Shown: positions 1 to 60,727, counted from the stretch's first letter. The stretch: DNA of 64,000 nt from Megamerina dolium (GCA_963854835.1 OY978526.1:30741073-30805072), one strand, 5' to 3'. Program-made: numbers and translations. Notes: generated from the sequence alone by a model not told the origin.

Positions 1-2345
1 GAAACGTCTAAAAATTGTTCTATCATTGATTTAGAGGGCTTAAAAATGCTTCGTTTGAAATATTGAAAGAACCCAAGTCCCAACTATGTACTAATTACTC
101 TATTTTGGTTGGCCACATATGGTGGGTGCAACACACACATACACCCATTTGTATTGCACTATTTGCACAAAACTGCAGCTGAAGGTGATGAGTGTAGGGC
201 TGAATGGCCATAGTCTAGTAGTGCTTTAACTTTTATGGTATAAGTCTAAATCTAACATCATATAAGTATGTATGTATGTATATTTATATGGACATGTACA
301 TATATACACACATACATATACATATTTAAGTAAGTGTACACTTTAAAGTACTCCCTTGAGTAGTTTCATTTACGCGCTCCTTTATACTCAACATTATATT
401 CATTATTACTCAACAGCACTATCATCATTATTAGTATCATCGTAATTATTAACATCATCATCATCATCAGCATCATTATCATCATGTAAAACTATTATAT
501 TCTTTAAAACAAAATTTATTTTCTCCATTAACTTCATGACCATGTGTGTGTGTGTGTCTGTGGTATGTGAGTAGTTTCGCCTGACCGAATAGACTGTGAG
601 AGATGGCCAAAAACTGCCTGACTAAATGGCATATGAGTATGTTTATGACATTTATGAAGTGCAAGTGATTCTATTTAAATGAAAAAGATAGAATGCAAGA
701 GAGTGAGAGGGAGCAAACGAGTGTGTGTATATATGTGTTTCGCATTTCATTTCAGTGGTTGCACATAAAAATGTAACCACAAATGCTGCATTTATGGTTT
801 TTGCCTCATCTCATATTATTATTGGTATAGCAAATTATTTTTTTTTTTTTTTGTCTGACGTCAAATTAATTAATTATGCGAAGAAGAAATGGTATAGCAG
901 TACATTATGGCTTCTTTCATGAGATCGCAAGTTCGACTTCAGTTTGAATTTAATAAAAATAATAAGGCTGTAATAGTAGCTGAACTTAAGAATATTACGA
1001 AATACAGAATTTTCTGTTTAAAATGAATATATGCTTGATTGTATCGAGGTAAAAGTATTTAACAAAATCTGTGAATCGATTGACAATGAATAGCGAATAG
1101 AGCCAAGTGTTTTATGAGAAGAATGTTGATATTAACAAATATTTAAATCCCAGCTGCGTAACTCACAAAGATAAATGCCGAACAATCTGTGAATGACTTT
1201 CCAACTGGTTCGAATAAACGACAAAAATATAGATGACTGACGAAATGCTCTGCGAACGACTAAATGAGTTGTAATGGTGATTATTATAGCTCAGTGTGTT
1301 AGGTTTTTGAATTCAGTAAAGAGTTATGACATTAAGTGTCGGCTAATAGTTTTAAGGATGTCCCATTCAATATTGTACAATTACTTCGGAGCCAATAGCG
1401 CCATCATTTTATATTCCTTTATGGATGTTTTGGGCACAAATTTACTAAAAATTTAATTTAGCAAATTGGAATATATTTAAAATACGATAAAAATTGTAAA
1501 AGAAAAAAAATATATAGTGATATGAAAAAATACCTCAAGACTAATTGCTAAAATGTGAGTTTTTAGGCCATTAAAATTCGGTCACTTTCCAATTCTGTTT
1601 GCATTCAATGCATTTCTTTACTTGCGTGTAGATAAATATATTACATTTACATATATATATCTAAGTACAACCAACTTTGAAATTTAAAAACAACCGGAAG
1701 GAAACAGATCAAAATCAACTAGCTTTAGCTACAAACACCAAATACTATGTGTGTGTATACTAACTGTATATAGTAAAAGTAAACCTGCTATAAGCAGTCG
1801 TACATCCATGCCTTAGTACTCTGGCTATTATTGTATCTGAATATAGGTACCTACATGAAATTCTACAAATACATTTGTATAATGTACATACATATGTCTA
1901 AAGTGTACTATATGCACCTAATCGATTGTTGCTCTAATTAACTCTATGGCTTTTGTTTTAAAAACACTTTGAACTTAACGACGCCACCACGTCCATCACC
2001 ACCACCATTTGAACTTTTTATGAGCGTGAACACAATTTTAAGGAATTCTTTAATTTGAATTTGAAGTTTGATCGATACATTCAGCGAGAGAGAAAGAGGA
2101 AAAAACAAAGGCATGAAGAGCAACACCTCTAGCTCCTCCAAGCCACATATCTTGTGGTAACGCGCATAAATGATGTACATACTGCATATGTACCTTACAT
2201 ACTTTCAGCCAGGCACGAAGTGTTAAAACAAATACCTTAGAGGTCACTTACCAAACGACTCTTCAATATGAATATTGTCTGTAAATGTACATATTAGTGA
2301 TTATAAAATTAAAGTGATTAATTAAATAAATTCATATATTCTAAA
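1..2345. other. AT-rich upstream flank, no gene seen
   Basis: I see no convincing gene here. Open frames are short and mutually overlapping, without recognisable domains. The stretch has simple repeats (ATC/ATT-rich around 419-484, TG-rich around 544-557, A/T runs around 838-853) and TATG/TACA-rich DNA typical of fly intergenic sequence. It should contain the promoter and 5' UTR of the dynein gene that starts at 2346, but no TATA box or initiator can be assigned with confidence. Confidence 0.5.
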
Positions 2346-49800
<47,455 letters not shown>

Positions 49801-50039
49801 TGGAATAATGATCAAGATTTACATAAAAGTGCAATGAAATTAAAAAATGCATATGCTACAATTCTTGAAAAATTGTTGTTTTGCTTTTTCCGTCCCATAC
49901 ATATAATAGAATATTACTTTACCCAATTATTTGTAAAGAATTTTTGGCATTAATTCTCCTCTCCAAGCTCTCCGACAGGCCACCAATTAAATTTAATATT
50001 GACTCTTCAATTCGAGATTAAGTATAGAGAAATTATAGA

Positions 50040-51760
50040 GAAGCTGGACCCAAGGTAGTTCATTAAACCTTGGGTCCAATGAGCTGATGTCGTATCTATA
50101 ATAATCAAAGGCATCCATGAAAAGACTATTGGGTACTTAATGCAGAATGCCTTAAATACAACATGGGAGTGGTGTAGGTGAGAGGGGTTATCAATTAACC
50201 CCACCAAAGCTACTATCGTCCCCTTTACCAGAAAAAGTATATTTTTCACTCCAATATTAAAAATAAACAAAACAGAGAAACCCATGAAGGAGGAGGTAAA
50301 ATATCTAGGGATCATCCTGGACAAAAAACTCACATGGTAAGCACACTTCAATTCAGTAATAACAAAGTCCACGCCTTTGCTTTGTAGCCTTTGGACTACA
50401 AAGCAACTTCTAGGGAATTCCTGTGGTCTGAACCCCAAAATGACCTTTTGGATTTACACCCAAATGGTTAGAACCATCATACTATATGGGGCATTGATAT
50501 GGTGGATAAAAACCAATCAAACAACAGTTATATAAAAATGTGCAAATTACTAAGGCTAGCGGGCGTAAGCACCACAGCGGCTATGAAAACTACTCCAACT
50601 GCTGGCATGGAAGCGTTGTTAAACTTACCACCACCACACATAGCAATAAAAGAAGCTGCTGCAAAGCAAGCACTCTCAATCCATATGAAAGAAAAATTCA
50701 AACCAGGTGGACACCTAGAGATCTTAAACAAGTTCGGAACTGTTACACATATGACACAGACAAGTGACCACACAGACCAAGTACTCAATTTCACCAGAGA
50801 TACAATGTCATTTTCCCATCAAGGGAGGAATGGAACTCTAGCCCAACATGGTTACACGATGATTCGCAAAACTTGTATACAGTTGGATCTAAAATGCTGA
50901 GGTTGTAAGAGCAGGAATAGTGTGACCTAGAACACACAAATCAATAACACTAAGTGCGGATACCACAATTTTCCACGCGGAGCTTATTCTATAATGGAAA
51001 CAGTAGAAATCTTATCCAAACGAGGACTCCAAAGATTCAAAATTAAAATACTCTCAGACAGATAATCAGTCCTCAAAGCTCTTAAAAGCTACACATTCAC
51101 ATTAAAAGACCTCACAGAGTGTAACAATGCACTCAACACACTGGCCACCCACAATCAGGTCTTTCTGATCTGGGTGCCAAGACATGAAGAACACGAAGGT
51201 AATGAAAAGGTGGACCTTTATGCCAAAAAAGGGGCTGAAGGGTCATTTATCGGTCCAACCCCTTTCTTTTCCTTCAATAAAAACAACGTTATACAGGATA
51301 CCAAGAAATGAATCCAGCATAAAATCAGAGAATATTGGAATCACATTGGCGGTCTCAACCATTCACAAAGATTCCTGAGCTTTGATGTCAAAAGAGCAAA
51401 CACCGCTCTCACCTTAAACAAAAAGAGCCTTAGATTACTATCCGGAGCACTAACAGGCCAGTTCGCAAGCAATAAACACGCAAAATAGAAATATCTAACA
51501 CAAGTACTTCCAGATTCCGCTATGATGAGGAAGAGTCCATGGAACACTCAGTCACAACCTGTGATGCACTTTACAACAGGAGGCATAAAATCCTAGGTTC
51601 ATACTTACTAGAAGATGAAAACCTTCAAATGCTACCGCCGAAGGTGCTGGTTCGATTCCTGGATATATTAAATATACTAAATATCTAAGTACGAAGGGCT
51701 GCACAATAGATCAAGCTGGTCGCAGTGCATAAAGGCCTTAACCTAACCCGTACAACCATT
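50040..51760 (+). mobile_element. Decayed non-LTR retrotransposon fragment (RT and RNase H pieces)
   Basis: Broken plus-strand frames show the RT end (INPTKATIVPFT, KEVKYLGIILDKKLTW at about 50286-50337), the thumb region (MVRTIILYGALIWW, KMCKLLRLAGVSTTAAMKTT, then PTAGMEALLNLPPPHIAIKE at 50600-50660) and RNase H-like remnants (SITLSADTTIFHAELIL). It has many stops and frameshifts. Ends are unclear; the final bases (GCATAAAGGCCTTAACCTAACC) resemble retroelement/SINE tails. Clade is uncertain (R1/LOA/I-like). It lies just 3' of the dynein gene. Confidence 0.75.
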
Positions 51761-51764
51761 ACCA

Positions 51765-52385
51765 TGACCATTAATGAACTATGCAAAGACACTACAATGT
51801 TTGATTTCGATTTGAAAATAATTTATTACTGACGAGCACCCCTATTGCTTTTCATAGTTAACGATCACTCTTAATGATCATTTTGTCGTCAGCTACTCAG
51901 AAGAGAATAGTTCAGCGGAAAGTTTTGAAAAGTTAATTTTCACCTTCTTACAATAAATAAAATAAAAAGCTTCGTAACCAAATCATAAATCATTTTGATG
52001 AATCGATCGTGACGCATTCATTGTTAAGAAGTCATTAGAGTAGTCTCTATTTCGTATTTAGTATGTGACTTTGTGGTTTCAAAAAATGGAAATGTACATA
52101 ATGGAAATTGTTATTTGAATATGGATTTTTGATGAAATAAAACTTATATAATAGACTCCATCACGAATATTACATTCACTGCATGTACCGAACTGAATGA
52201 ATGAATGCATTGTTGCCTTCGACTATTTAACAAATTGAATGTGACTACAGAGGCTGCAATACTGAATTTCGAATTCGAATCCGATTTTCATAATTGAGGA
52301 ATCGATCTAACGGTCTTGATTTACATTCATATTTGCAATTTTTTTTTGCATTACCATTTTGTTTTCATTTTACATTTTTTTTTTT
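51765..52385. other. Intergenic, nothing recognised
   Basis: AT-rich DNA between the RT fragment and a SINE. No gene, RNA or repeat structure was seen. Confidence 0.5.
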
Positions 52386-52387
52386 AA

Positions 52388-52560
52388 TAGCCCGCTCCGC
52401 CGGAAGAATTGCCAATTGCTTGCCGACAGGTGGGTACTATTGGAAAGAAAAATCTGCGATATTAATTCTGTAGTTGTTGTTGTTGCTGTGCCTGGGACTG
52501 AACCCACGACCTACAGATGACAAGGCAACGGATTAACCACTGAACTACTGCACCTCTACT
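52388..52560 (-). mobile_element. tRNA-derived SINE, copy 5 (reverse orientation)
   Basis: On the minus strand the head reads GTGCAGTAGTTCAGTGGTTA with box A TAGTTCAGTGG and box B GGTTCAGTCCC. An AAC-rich stretch and the shared body AAGATTTTTCTTTCC... (here CAGATTTTTCTTTCCAATAG), CACCTGTCGGCAAGCAATTG and GGCAATTCTTCCGGCGGAGC follow, then poly(A). The central CAACAACAACAACTACAG segment is not in the other copies, suggesting a subfamily or local expansion. Confidence 0.82.
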
Positions 52561-52736
52561 GAGCGAGGGCACCCAAAATTTAGATATGCAATAAAAATTT
52601 AAACAACTTAACTGGTATAAATTATACTGTTTAGATATTATATTTCAACAGCACATGTTGCGTAATACGAATCCATATTTTGATTTTCATCATTACCCTC
52701 AGCTTTCTTTCTAACCTCAAAAAATAGTTAGAAAAT

Positions 52737-53235
52737 AATGGTTTTGACGTTATAAACTTGTGAGTTCGGCTTATCGAATATTTGATATATTCGTTAATAT
52801 TCGAATACGTTATCATTCATTCGATTAACGAGTACTAACGAATAATATAACAAGGCAGTATTCCAAATAGTAACAAATACTACTCGCTTTTGTAACGAAT
52901 ATAATGGTTTTGACGTTATAAACTTGTGAGTTCCGCTTATCGAATATTTGATATATTCGTTAATATGCGAATACGTTATCATTCTTTCGATTATCGAGTA
53001 CCAACGAATAATATAACAAGAAAGTATTCCAAATAGTAGCAAGTACTACTCGCTTTTATAACGAATATAATGGTTTTGACGTTATAATCTTGTGAATTCT
53101 GCTTATCGAATATTTGATATATTCGTTAATATTCGAATACGTTATCATTCTTTCGATTATTGAGTACTAACGAATAAAATAACAAGGCAGTATTCCAAAT
53201 AGTAACAAATACTACTCGCTTTTATAACGAATATA
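52737..53235. repeat. Three-copy 166-bp tandem array
   Basis: Units start AATGGTTTTGACGTTATAAA at 52737, 52903 and 53069 (period exactly 166 bp). Each contains GCTTATCGAATATTTGATAT, ATTCGTTAATAT, ATACGTTATCATTC, CGAATAA, ATTCCAAATAGTA and ACTACTCGCTTTT. It is rich in ATTCG/CGAAT inverted motifs. Copies differ by scattered substitutions only. The unit length is like that of many satellite monomers, but the array here is short and non-coding. Confidence 0.88.
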
Positions 53236-53732
53236 GCGAAAAGAGAACAGTATTTGATTGCTGCTTATAAGCTTATGTTCTCGTTTCTATTCGTTTCGAT
53301 TATTTTAATTCTTCATATGCCTCGAACACCAGTGTCACTAGTGTACTATGTAGTTACCGAACGAAATATGTATGTATGTTCGTGTAACAAATATTAACCA
53401 GTCTAATGTACATACATATGTTGTACATACGAGCATGTGTCATATCTATCAACACTAAAAATAATCCACACAATGCGGTAGAAATCCATGTGGAACATGA
53501 CTCGACGCAAAATTTTCAATTATGTCACACGTAGCATTTGTATTTTTATCTATTTATTTTATATGTAATACATATACAGGTATAAAATCGAATATATATA
53601 TGTATGTATATGTATTTGTCTAAAGTTTTACAAATGCTTATTATCAAGTGGGATTAAAATTTATTTAATATTAGCTATGTTCTTCACATTTTCGACAAAA
53701 AATTAGATTGTGATATTGAGAATCATAGTATA

Positions 53733-54834
53733 AGGTGTAGTAAAAAGAAATCCATTATTTTTCCAATAAATGCTTGAGTAATCTATATCTCGCGTTATAT
53801 AAGTGCGCTAGATGGCATTAGAAAGATAGGATTTAGTACTAAATAAATTTTTCGGGCAGTTTTGTGATTGCTTGACTTAGTATTGTTTGAGCACGCGTCA
53901 AAGATGGACACCAGTAAAGAGAAAATATGCCATATTTTACAGTTTTTCTTCGATAAAGGCGAAAATGCTAGCCAGGCGGCCAAAAATGTGAATAGTGTTT
54001 ATGGTACTGATACTGTAACAGCCAATCACGTGCAATTTTGGTTTCGTCGATTCCGTTCCGGTAATTTTGATGTCAAAGATGCACCACACTCTGGAAGGCC
54101 ATTTGTCGAAAATGTCGTTAAAATAATGGAAAACGTCGAGTCTGGCGTCATGTAAACACTAAATATTGCACAAAAAACTATTTGGAACCATTTAAATAAG
54201 GCTGGATACAAAAAGAAGCTTAATGTATGGGTGCCACATGAGTTGACACAAAAAAAAACCTCATGGACCGAATTTCCATCTGCGAATCGCTGCTGAATCG
54301 CAACAAAATCGATCCATTTCTGAAGCGGATGGTTACTCGTAATGAAAAGTGGGTCACTTACGATAACGTCAAGCGAAAACGGGCGTAATCGAATAGCGCT
54401 GAACCGGCGCAAACGGTGGCCAAGCCAGGATTGACAGTCAGGAAGGTTTTTCTATGTGTTTCTTGGGATTGGCAAGGAATCATCTACTATGAGCGGCTTC
54501 CCTACAACCAAACTCTTAATTCGGACCTGTACTGTCAACAATTGGACCGTCTGAAGGAAGCAATCGCCCAGAAGCGACCAGTTTTGGCCAATAGGAGAGG
54601 AATTCTGTTCCATCAGGACAACGCCAGGCCACACTCATAGATAGTGACTCGGCAGAAGCTCCGGGAGCTTGGTTGAGAGGTTTTTATGCATCCACCTTAT
54701 AGTCTGGACCTGGCACCAAGTGATTACTATCTGTTTCTATGAGAGTGGCATTATGAAATTACCTTCAAAATGGCAACAAGTTATCGAACAAAACGGTGCA
54801 TATTTGACCTAATGGATTTCTTTTTACTAGACCT
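53733..54834 (+). mobile_element. Mariner copy C with both ends, internally deleted
   Basis: Terminal inverted repeats AGGTGTAGTAAAAAGAAATC (53733) and the complement of AGGTCTAGTAAAAAGAAATC (ends 54834), flanked by TA. Transposase start at 53904 (MDTSKEKICHILQFFFDKGE), open to 54155, then frameshifts. Later parts read NSDLYCQQLDRLKEAIAQKR, FHQDNARPHS and SDYYL. It then jumps directly to ESGIMKLPSKWQQVIEQNGA, so about 100 bp is deleted. The first catalytic motif is altered (TRNEKW rather than TGDEKW). Dead copy in the intergenic region. Confidence 0.88.
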
Positions 54835-54839
54835 TATTT

Positions 54840-55740
54840 ATATTTTTCGACTGCAAAGTAACACACAAATGTAGTGTGATATTTTTTTTCAACACAAATC
54901 AAAATTAATTATAGAATTATTTTTACATTTTTATTTCGAATTTTCAATCTATTATTTACAGTAATAAACTTGTCATTTCGGTTATACTAACTTGTTCTTT
55001 TATTTACACAATTAAATGAATATAAATACATTCGTCAAACATCACTGTATGTAATAGTGCAAGATCTGTTCGAATGACTAAGGGTAAAATATACATAGTA
55101 CCGTCATAATTTTTCTATTTAAATATTACGATCATGCACTTGACATTGTAATTATATACTTACTCTCTGCCTCCCACTTTTTGTCTACCAATGTCTCGAT
55201 TTCCATCTCCCCCAGCTGATTGTATGTTCTTTTAACGGCCAATGTTATTAGCCACGTTCGGCTAGACACACACATATGAATATAAATTTACATACATACA
55301 TACTATACACATGTAAATAATTATAAGATTATATATACTTTATATATGTTATGTACATACACACATAGTTGGTAGTATGAGAATTGTTTTTGTAGCCGAG
55401 AAGCAAGCACATTAAAAATTATTGAAATGTTTGCGAAAAATTCAGTGTGAAATTTTTTGCTACATTTCAGTGCCACATTTTCTAGGTAGCGAACGCATGT
55501 CTGTAAAACTATTAAGACAAATAAAAGAAAAAAATAGTATTACTTCATCCACATAGGATTACTTTATCAACATAAATAAGATAATCATTTAAAAAGTGTT
55601 CGAAACTCAAAATACGTTAAATTGACCTGTGAGTGTAGACACATGTTGTACACGCGCCTGTGTGTGATTAATAAACAATACGATAATCGACAAACATAAT
55701 ATGGGCACTCACACTCTATCTTATTATCTTCTTCTTTGAC
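54840..55740. other. Intergenic region upstream of the chitin-binding-like exon
   Basis: AT-rich with TATG/TACA repeats around 55270-55370. An upstream coding exon (signal peptide) and promoter of the gene at 55743 probably lie here, but I could not identify a convincing one. Confidence 0.4.
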
Positions 55741-55742
55741 AG

Positions 55743-56020
55743 TACTACCATATAATATCATTATGTCAAAACAATCAGCACATCCACATGGTGATTACAA
55801 TGGTGAACCGGGCTGTCAAACACTAGATGAAATCAATAAAATGTATCGCAACTTTTGGGATCCAACAGCGTATTGGCAATGCGAAGCACAAGGTAAACGT
55901 GCACTGAAGCGTCGCTGTCCACAATCACAATTATTTTCCGATCAACTAGGCAAATGTGTTCACTATACAGAATGGCAATGGACCGAACCAAATGTACCGC
56001 CAAGTCGTCCAAAAAGTTGA
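55743..56020 (+). CDS. Small chitin-binding-like protein (CBM14/peritrophin-A type), probable last exon
   Basis: The exon follows a good acceptor (TATCTTCTTCTTTGACAG|TA) and ends with TGA at 56018-56020. Without an upstream exon the first ATG is at 55763, giving 85 aa. The core has DYNGEPGCQTLDEINKMYRN, then FWDPTAYWQCE, RRCPQSQLF and DQLGKCVHY. The four Cys are spaced 21, 11 and 12 residues apart. The C..YW.C.....RRCP...F....G.C layout resembles peritrophin-A chitin-binding domains, but only four of the usual six Cys are present. No signal peptide is visible, which suggests one is encoded by an undetected upstream exon. A polyadenylation signal AATAAA lies at 56116-56121. Family assignment is moderate and the gene name unknown. 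Confidence 0.65.
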
Positions 56021-56129
56021 ATGATTTTATCATAACATAAATATTAGCAAAAAAATCTAAATATCAAGACACAGATGCAGTGAAATTGTGTGTGCGTTTG
56101 TGTGCTGTATTTCGAAATAAATCGTAATA

Positions 56130-58265
56130 TATATTATCTATTATTGAATAGTGCGTTTGTTTAATTGATTGGAAAAATCGTTCTGCTCGAATCGTCTCAT
56201 CTGTGAACATACGGCCGTTACAGTGTAATACGAAACGTAATTCGATATTATGTGATTATTGGACGTACTTATTCGTACGAACTGTCATTCGATCAACAAG
56301 TAGTAATCGTAAAGCGAAAATATTTTTGTTTTTTTTTATATATATTAAAAATTCATTTAATATGATCCACAACAATTTCACGCATATGTTATGTAAGGCT
56401 GGACACACTTGAGCAAAGCCTTTACGGGATTATATCTTACTCTTTTGACGTTTCTATAAATACAATAATACTTTCAATTCCATGTATCTGGCCTTGGAGT
56501 GAATGTTGTTAAACGTGTTTTCACTTGCAAGACAAATTTGCTAAATTCCATATATTTGTGTTAACTTGAAATCGTTCCTGCAGAAATTATCCCTGAACCG
56601 AATGTCTGCAAACGAAATAAATGTGATATGTTCCTCCATATTTGCAATTGAATGCAGTTTACATATTCGTAAATTATTTTTCATTGAACTTTCTAACTTA
56701 TTACGCCAAAAACCATTGTTTTATATTGCTTTTTCAACGAATTTGACACTTAAACGTCTACTGTGTCGTTCGAAAAGTAAGAACATGGCTAATATGGCGC
56801 AACTTGAAAAAACAAATTACGTTGAATCTCTCATCTGCCACCATTCCATTCTGTTATGTTTATTTTCGTGTGATTGCTATTCCGTTCGCGGATGAGACGA
56901 TTCGACTCTATATTTTCATGTCTGAGTTTTCTTCTTATTTTTTTACTTTCAACGCATTTGCTTTAAAAATACAGAACCAATTTTGGAATTTGTTTAGTTT
57001 TTATTTAATGAAAAAACACATTACATATTAGTAATTCAGTACAAAAAGAAATTAATTATTACAATGTGTATAATCATAAAGATCATAAATTAAAGATCAA
57101 AATAGAAGAATGAAGTAAAAAAAATTTAAATACTCTTAAGGCCAAAATACATCAAATGCATGCAAATGCAGACTAGGTAAATCTTATGAAAAGTACGTTT
57201 CAACACAATGCCATGCAATGCACGTTCGGAGGTAATGTAAAAAGTGTAAAATTCAAAGTGGCAAAAATAATTCGTACATTTCAAAGAAAATTGAAATGGA
57301 ACATTGTGACCGTTAAATCATCAATGTGGCATTTAACTCCAATCTACAACACATTAGACTACCTGTTTGTGATAGAGTGTGAAAAATCGGACGTTAATTG
57401 ATTCTTCCAGATGCGATGCGTAAAACTCTATTGCTCAAACTGTAGCGCTACAATGAGGATACAAAATACATCAAATTTGGATGACATTGGGCATGTTTCT
57501 TTATTCATACCAGATGTAGAATGTTGAATAGTCGTAGTTTATCCCGAATAATGCGAATAAAGAAAGAGAAAAGAATTAAATTAAGCTCCAATCACGAAAA
57601 GAATGCATTTCGATTATCCAGCCAACATTTTGAAGTGTACTTAATACATTTGTCCGCTACATCATCGATATTTGAAAATTATATATAAAATAGAATATAA
57701 AATCCACTGTGTTTAGGACATGCTTAGCATCTATGCCGTCTTATAACCCAAAAGATAGCAAGTTGTCGCATAAAAAACCCCAAATTTAGACAACTTAGGC
57801 ATAGGTGAAGAATTACTGCTCAATAAATTTTATACGACTATTCCCATGTACTTTAACTGTATTCGCTAATATCCAAAATGTGCATACTTTTTATGTATTT
57901 TGACCTTTATTCATATGGAATGTTCAAATGGGTACAATATATTAAATTCAAATACATTAATGTTTCATTTGGGAATGTTAATCAGAAGCTGCTTCTAAAC
58001 TCAAACTCAATATAGTGATAGTGATAGTAATAATCTCAAATAGTCTAAATAAATTTTTCTCTTAACAATAAGACTTCGTGCATTTGCAATATTGCATTGT
58101 AATCTTAAGCGAGTTAATTTAATTTTACATGGTTTCGTTTTGTTGAACTATACTATTTCTTCTTCTAAGCTGTCTTCTTTTGCAATAACCTCTTTGTTTT
58201 TTCATTACATCTTAACTGAGTGCTAATACATACTGTAACAGTTAATCGAATTGAGTAAAAGCTGT
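56130..58265. other. Intergenic stretch between the chitin-binding-like gene and hemomucin
   Basis: About 2.1 kb, AT-rich, with short open frames lacking domains. No mobile-element ends, RNA genes or arrays were recognised. It includes the hemomucin 3' UTR, whose end I cannot place. Confidence 0.5.
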
Positions 58266-58270
58266 AAGGT

Positions 58271-60727
58271 TTAAAGTTCTACATGCTCGCCACGTTGATT
58301 GATAACTTTAAGCTTATCAAATTTGGGCGCTTTATTGTCGGATGGAATTTCCTCCTTTACCGGTGCAGGCTGTTTTGGTGGCACTCGCTTTGTAGTTGTT
58401 GTTGGCGGTTTCGCTGTTGTTGTCGTTGTTGTGGGTTTAGCTGCGGGTTTTGGCTTCGATGTTGTTGTGGTCGTTGTTTTTGCTGGCGTTGGTTTCGGTT
58501 TTGGCGTTGTCGTAGTCGTTGTTGTTGCTGGCTTACGTGTTGTAGTTGGTGGTGGGGTGGTGGTTGTTGTTGTTGGCTTTGGTGTTGTCGTTGTTGGCTT
58601 GGCTTGTGAAGGCTTTGGCGCGGTCTCTTTCACAATAGGTTCTATGTCGAGACCTTCGTAGCGTACATTCTTTACCTTAACAGTGGGTTGCGATGCTTTT
58701 GGCAGTTTTACTACTCCCACGAACCGATTGGTCGGCGAACCCAACACCAAATAGTCCTTATATTCTGCCACATGAGACACACTGCCAGCTGTCCCATCGA
58801 AACCATGCAGAGATCCCACAATATTGCCATTCCAATCGACACGAACAATGGTTGCACGTTTAGGCAATAAAAATCTAAAACTTTCAAAATGCCCTATAAA
58901 ATGGGTAAAACGTTGAGCCAATTTGTTCGGGTACACATTGTACAGTAGACGGAATGGCAGCTCAAAGAGGCTGAGCATACGAGCCATAAATAGACGGAGA
59001 TTTGGGAAGCGTGCAAACATCATAAACGTACTCGGATGTTCACTATCAGCAGCAACAACCAATGGCACCCAAATACCATCCGCATCGGGTGTTAAATTAT
59101 CAGGGGAGCCGGGTAGGCCTTCAACGAAAATCTCACTCTTACCGGCCTTTGCACCTTTGAGGTGATATTTCATCAAACGCATAGAACCGGTTTCTGCAAC
59201 AACTATGAAATCCTCATCCGGACTTAAGGCCACACCATTGGCAAAATGCAACTCATCGAGCAGCACTTTACTCACATTCTTGCTACGATCATACTTGAAG
59301 AGACTGCATGTAAAGAAAAACAAAAACAAATTGGTAAAATATTAAACAACCTAACATTGCACTAACAAGTATATTTGCCCTTTCGGAATCAATCCAATTG
59401 TGTTGATGTATTTTTACCAACAATAAAAATGTTCTCTATATGGGATTTGTAAACAAATAGATAGTCCATGTTTACACAATAATAACTTTAGTCGATTTTA
59501 AGTCATAATTAGCATTAGTAGTATCTAGTTTAGTAGTTGAATAAATCAATTTAAATTTTGGTTAACTACCTTTTTAATTAATAAACCGAGAATATCAATT
59601 GGCAATTGTCAATTGTCAATTAAGAATTTGTAATCATTAAATTGAAGAACCGCATTATTGCAACTATGAATCAAATAAGTTTTCGATAAGCAACATACAT
59701 TGTGAATAATTTACAATTATCAAATATCAAAGTTCGTTTAACACAATGAGCATCTGCCATATTAATCTATGAACTGAGCGACCAACATATACGAAACAAA
59801 GAAGAAAGTCGAGAGCATTTGAATAAATTAATACAAAAGAAAACCCGTTTTTGTATAGATTGTACTATGCAAATAGTATGATGTACCGAATAAAATTATG
59901 AAAATGCGTAAATAGAAAAACTAATTAAAATTGGAACATAATTTTATGGGCTTCTACTCACCGGCCGGATGGGTTGGCAAGTGATGCAAATACCAAATCC
60001 TGTACTGTAAAATCGGATGTTGAATCCGTATAGTAGATATCGCCATGTTTGTCAATAGCTACACTATTGATTGTCTTAGCCGGTCGATTAATTTCTTTAC
60101 CAGGTAGTTCTTGACGTGGCGAGATTAATAACTTCTTTTTATGTGTGGCCAAGTCCACAATCCACATACCGTAGTAAGCATCAGCAACAATTAGATTATT
60201 GCCTTTTGTATCAAAAGCAAGTCCGAGTGGGCGACCACATAGCTCCTCCTCATAGACATTTTCTAATAAAAATATAAAAGTAAAAAATTATTTATCGAAG
60301 TGCTTATACACGGATTAATTCAAAAACACACCACAGGGTTCACCAATTTTAATAGTTTCCTTCAAGCCAGTCAATGTAAACTTGAGGACGTTGCCACCGT
60401 GGACACCTGTATAAAATTCATTATCACGTACTAAAATACATTCCGGTCCAACAAGACTATTTTCAAATTTACGACTAACGCCATCCAAATGTTGATTGGG
60501 CTCAAGAGCGCCCTTCAATTCTTTAGGCGGACTAATTCTAAGAACAATATTAAAATAATAAAAATTAATAAATGCAAGTGGGAAGAGAACTTTCTGAAAT
60601 TCAATACTTACTCGAATTCCTTGAACGGAAAAGTGGTGCGTGGCGGTAAACTTGGCAAAAGAATTATAATCAGAAAGAAAATAATAAAGTTTACGATACG
60701 CAAACCAATACCATACAGGAGACCCAT
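58271..60727 (-). CDS. Hmu: Hemomucin: strictosidine-synthase-like ectodomain with mucin tail
   Basis: Type II-like surface glycoprotein of haemocytes, gut and follicle cells in Drosophila. Four coding exons: 60727-60612, 60537-60332, 60262-59962 and 59303-58271, with phases 2, 1, 2 and a total of 1656 nt (551 aa plus stop). The N-terminus has a membrane segment (VNFIIFFLIIILLPSLP), then a six-bladed propeller of the strictosidine synthase/APMAP family: GPECILVRDNEFYTGVHGG, CGRPLGLAFDTKGNNLIVAD, YGMWIVDL, NSVAIDKHGDIYYTDSTSDF, LHFANGVALSPDEDFIVVAE, EGLPGSPDNLTPDADGIWV. The tail (about 58340-58620) is almost pure Thr/Pro/Lys, a mucin-type O-glycosylation region. In animals this propeller is usually not alkaloid-forming. 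All splice sites are GT-AG. Confidence 0.93.
58335..58625 (-). repeat. Thr/Pro-rich mucin repeat tract within hemomucin
   Basis: Imperfect repeats of (K)P(T)n, e.g. TTTTPKPTTTTTTPPPTTT, encoded by ACA/ACC/ACG runs. Seen as GTTGTTG-rich sequence on the plus strand. The length is probably polymorphic. Confidence 0.85.

Noticed and set aside
725..922. Short frame in the upstream flank
   Set aside because: No domain and no codon signal; contains a poly-Phe run from a T tract.
56203..57401. Several 70-110-aa frames after the chitin-binding-like exon
   Set aside because: AT-rich, no recognisable domains, no supporting splice or context evidence.
58283..58661. Open frames on the plus strand rich in Cys, Gly and Val
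   Set aside because: They are the antisense of the Thr/Pro-rich hemomucin mucin tract.
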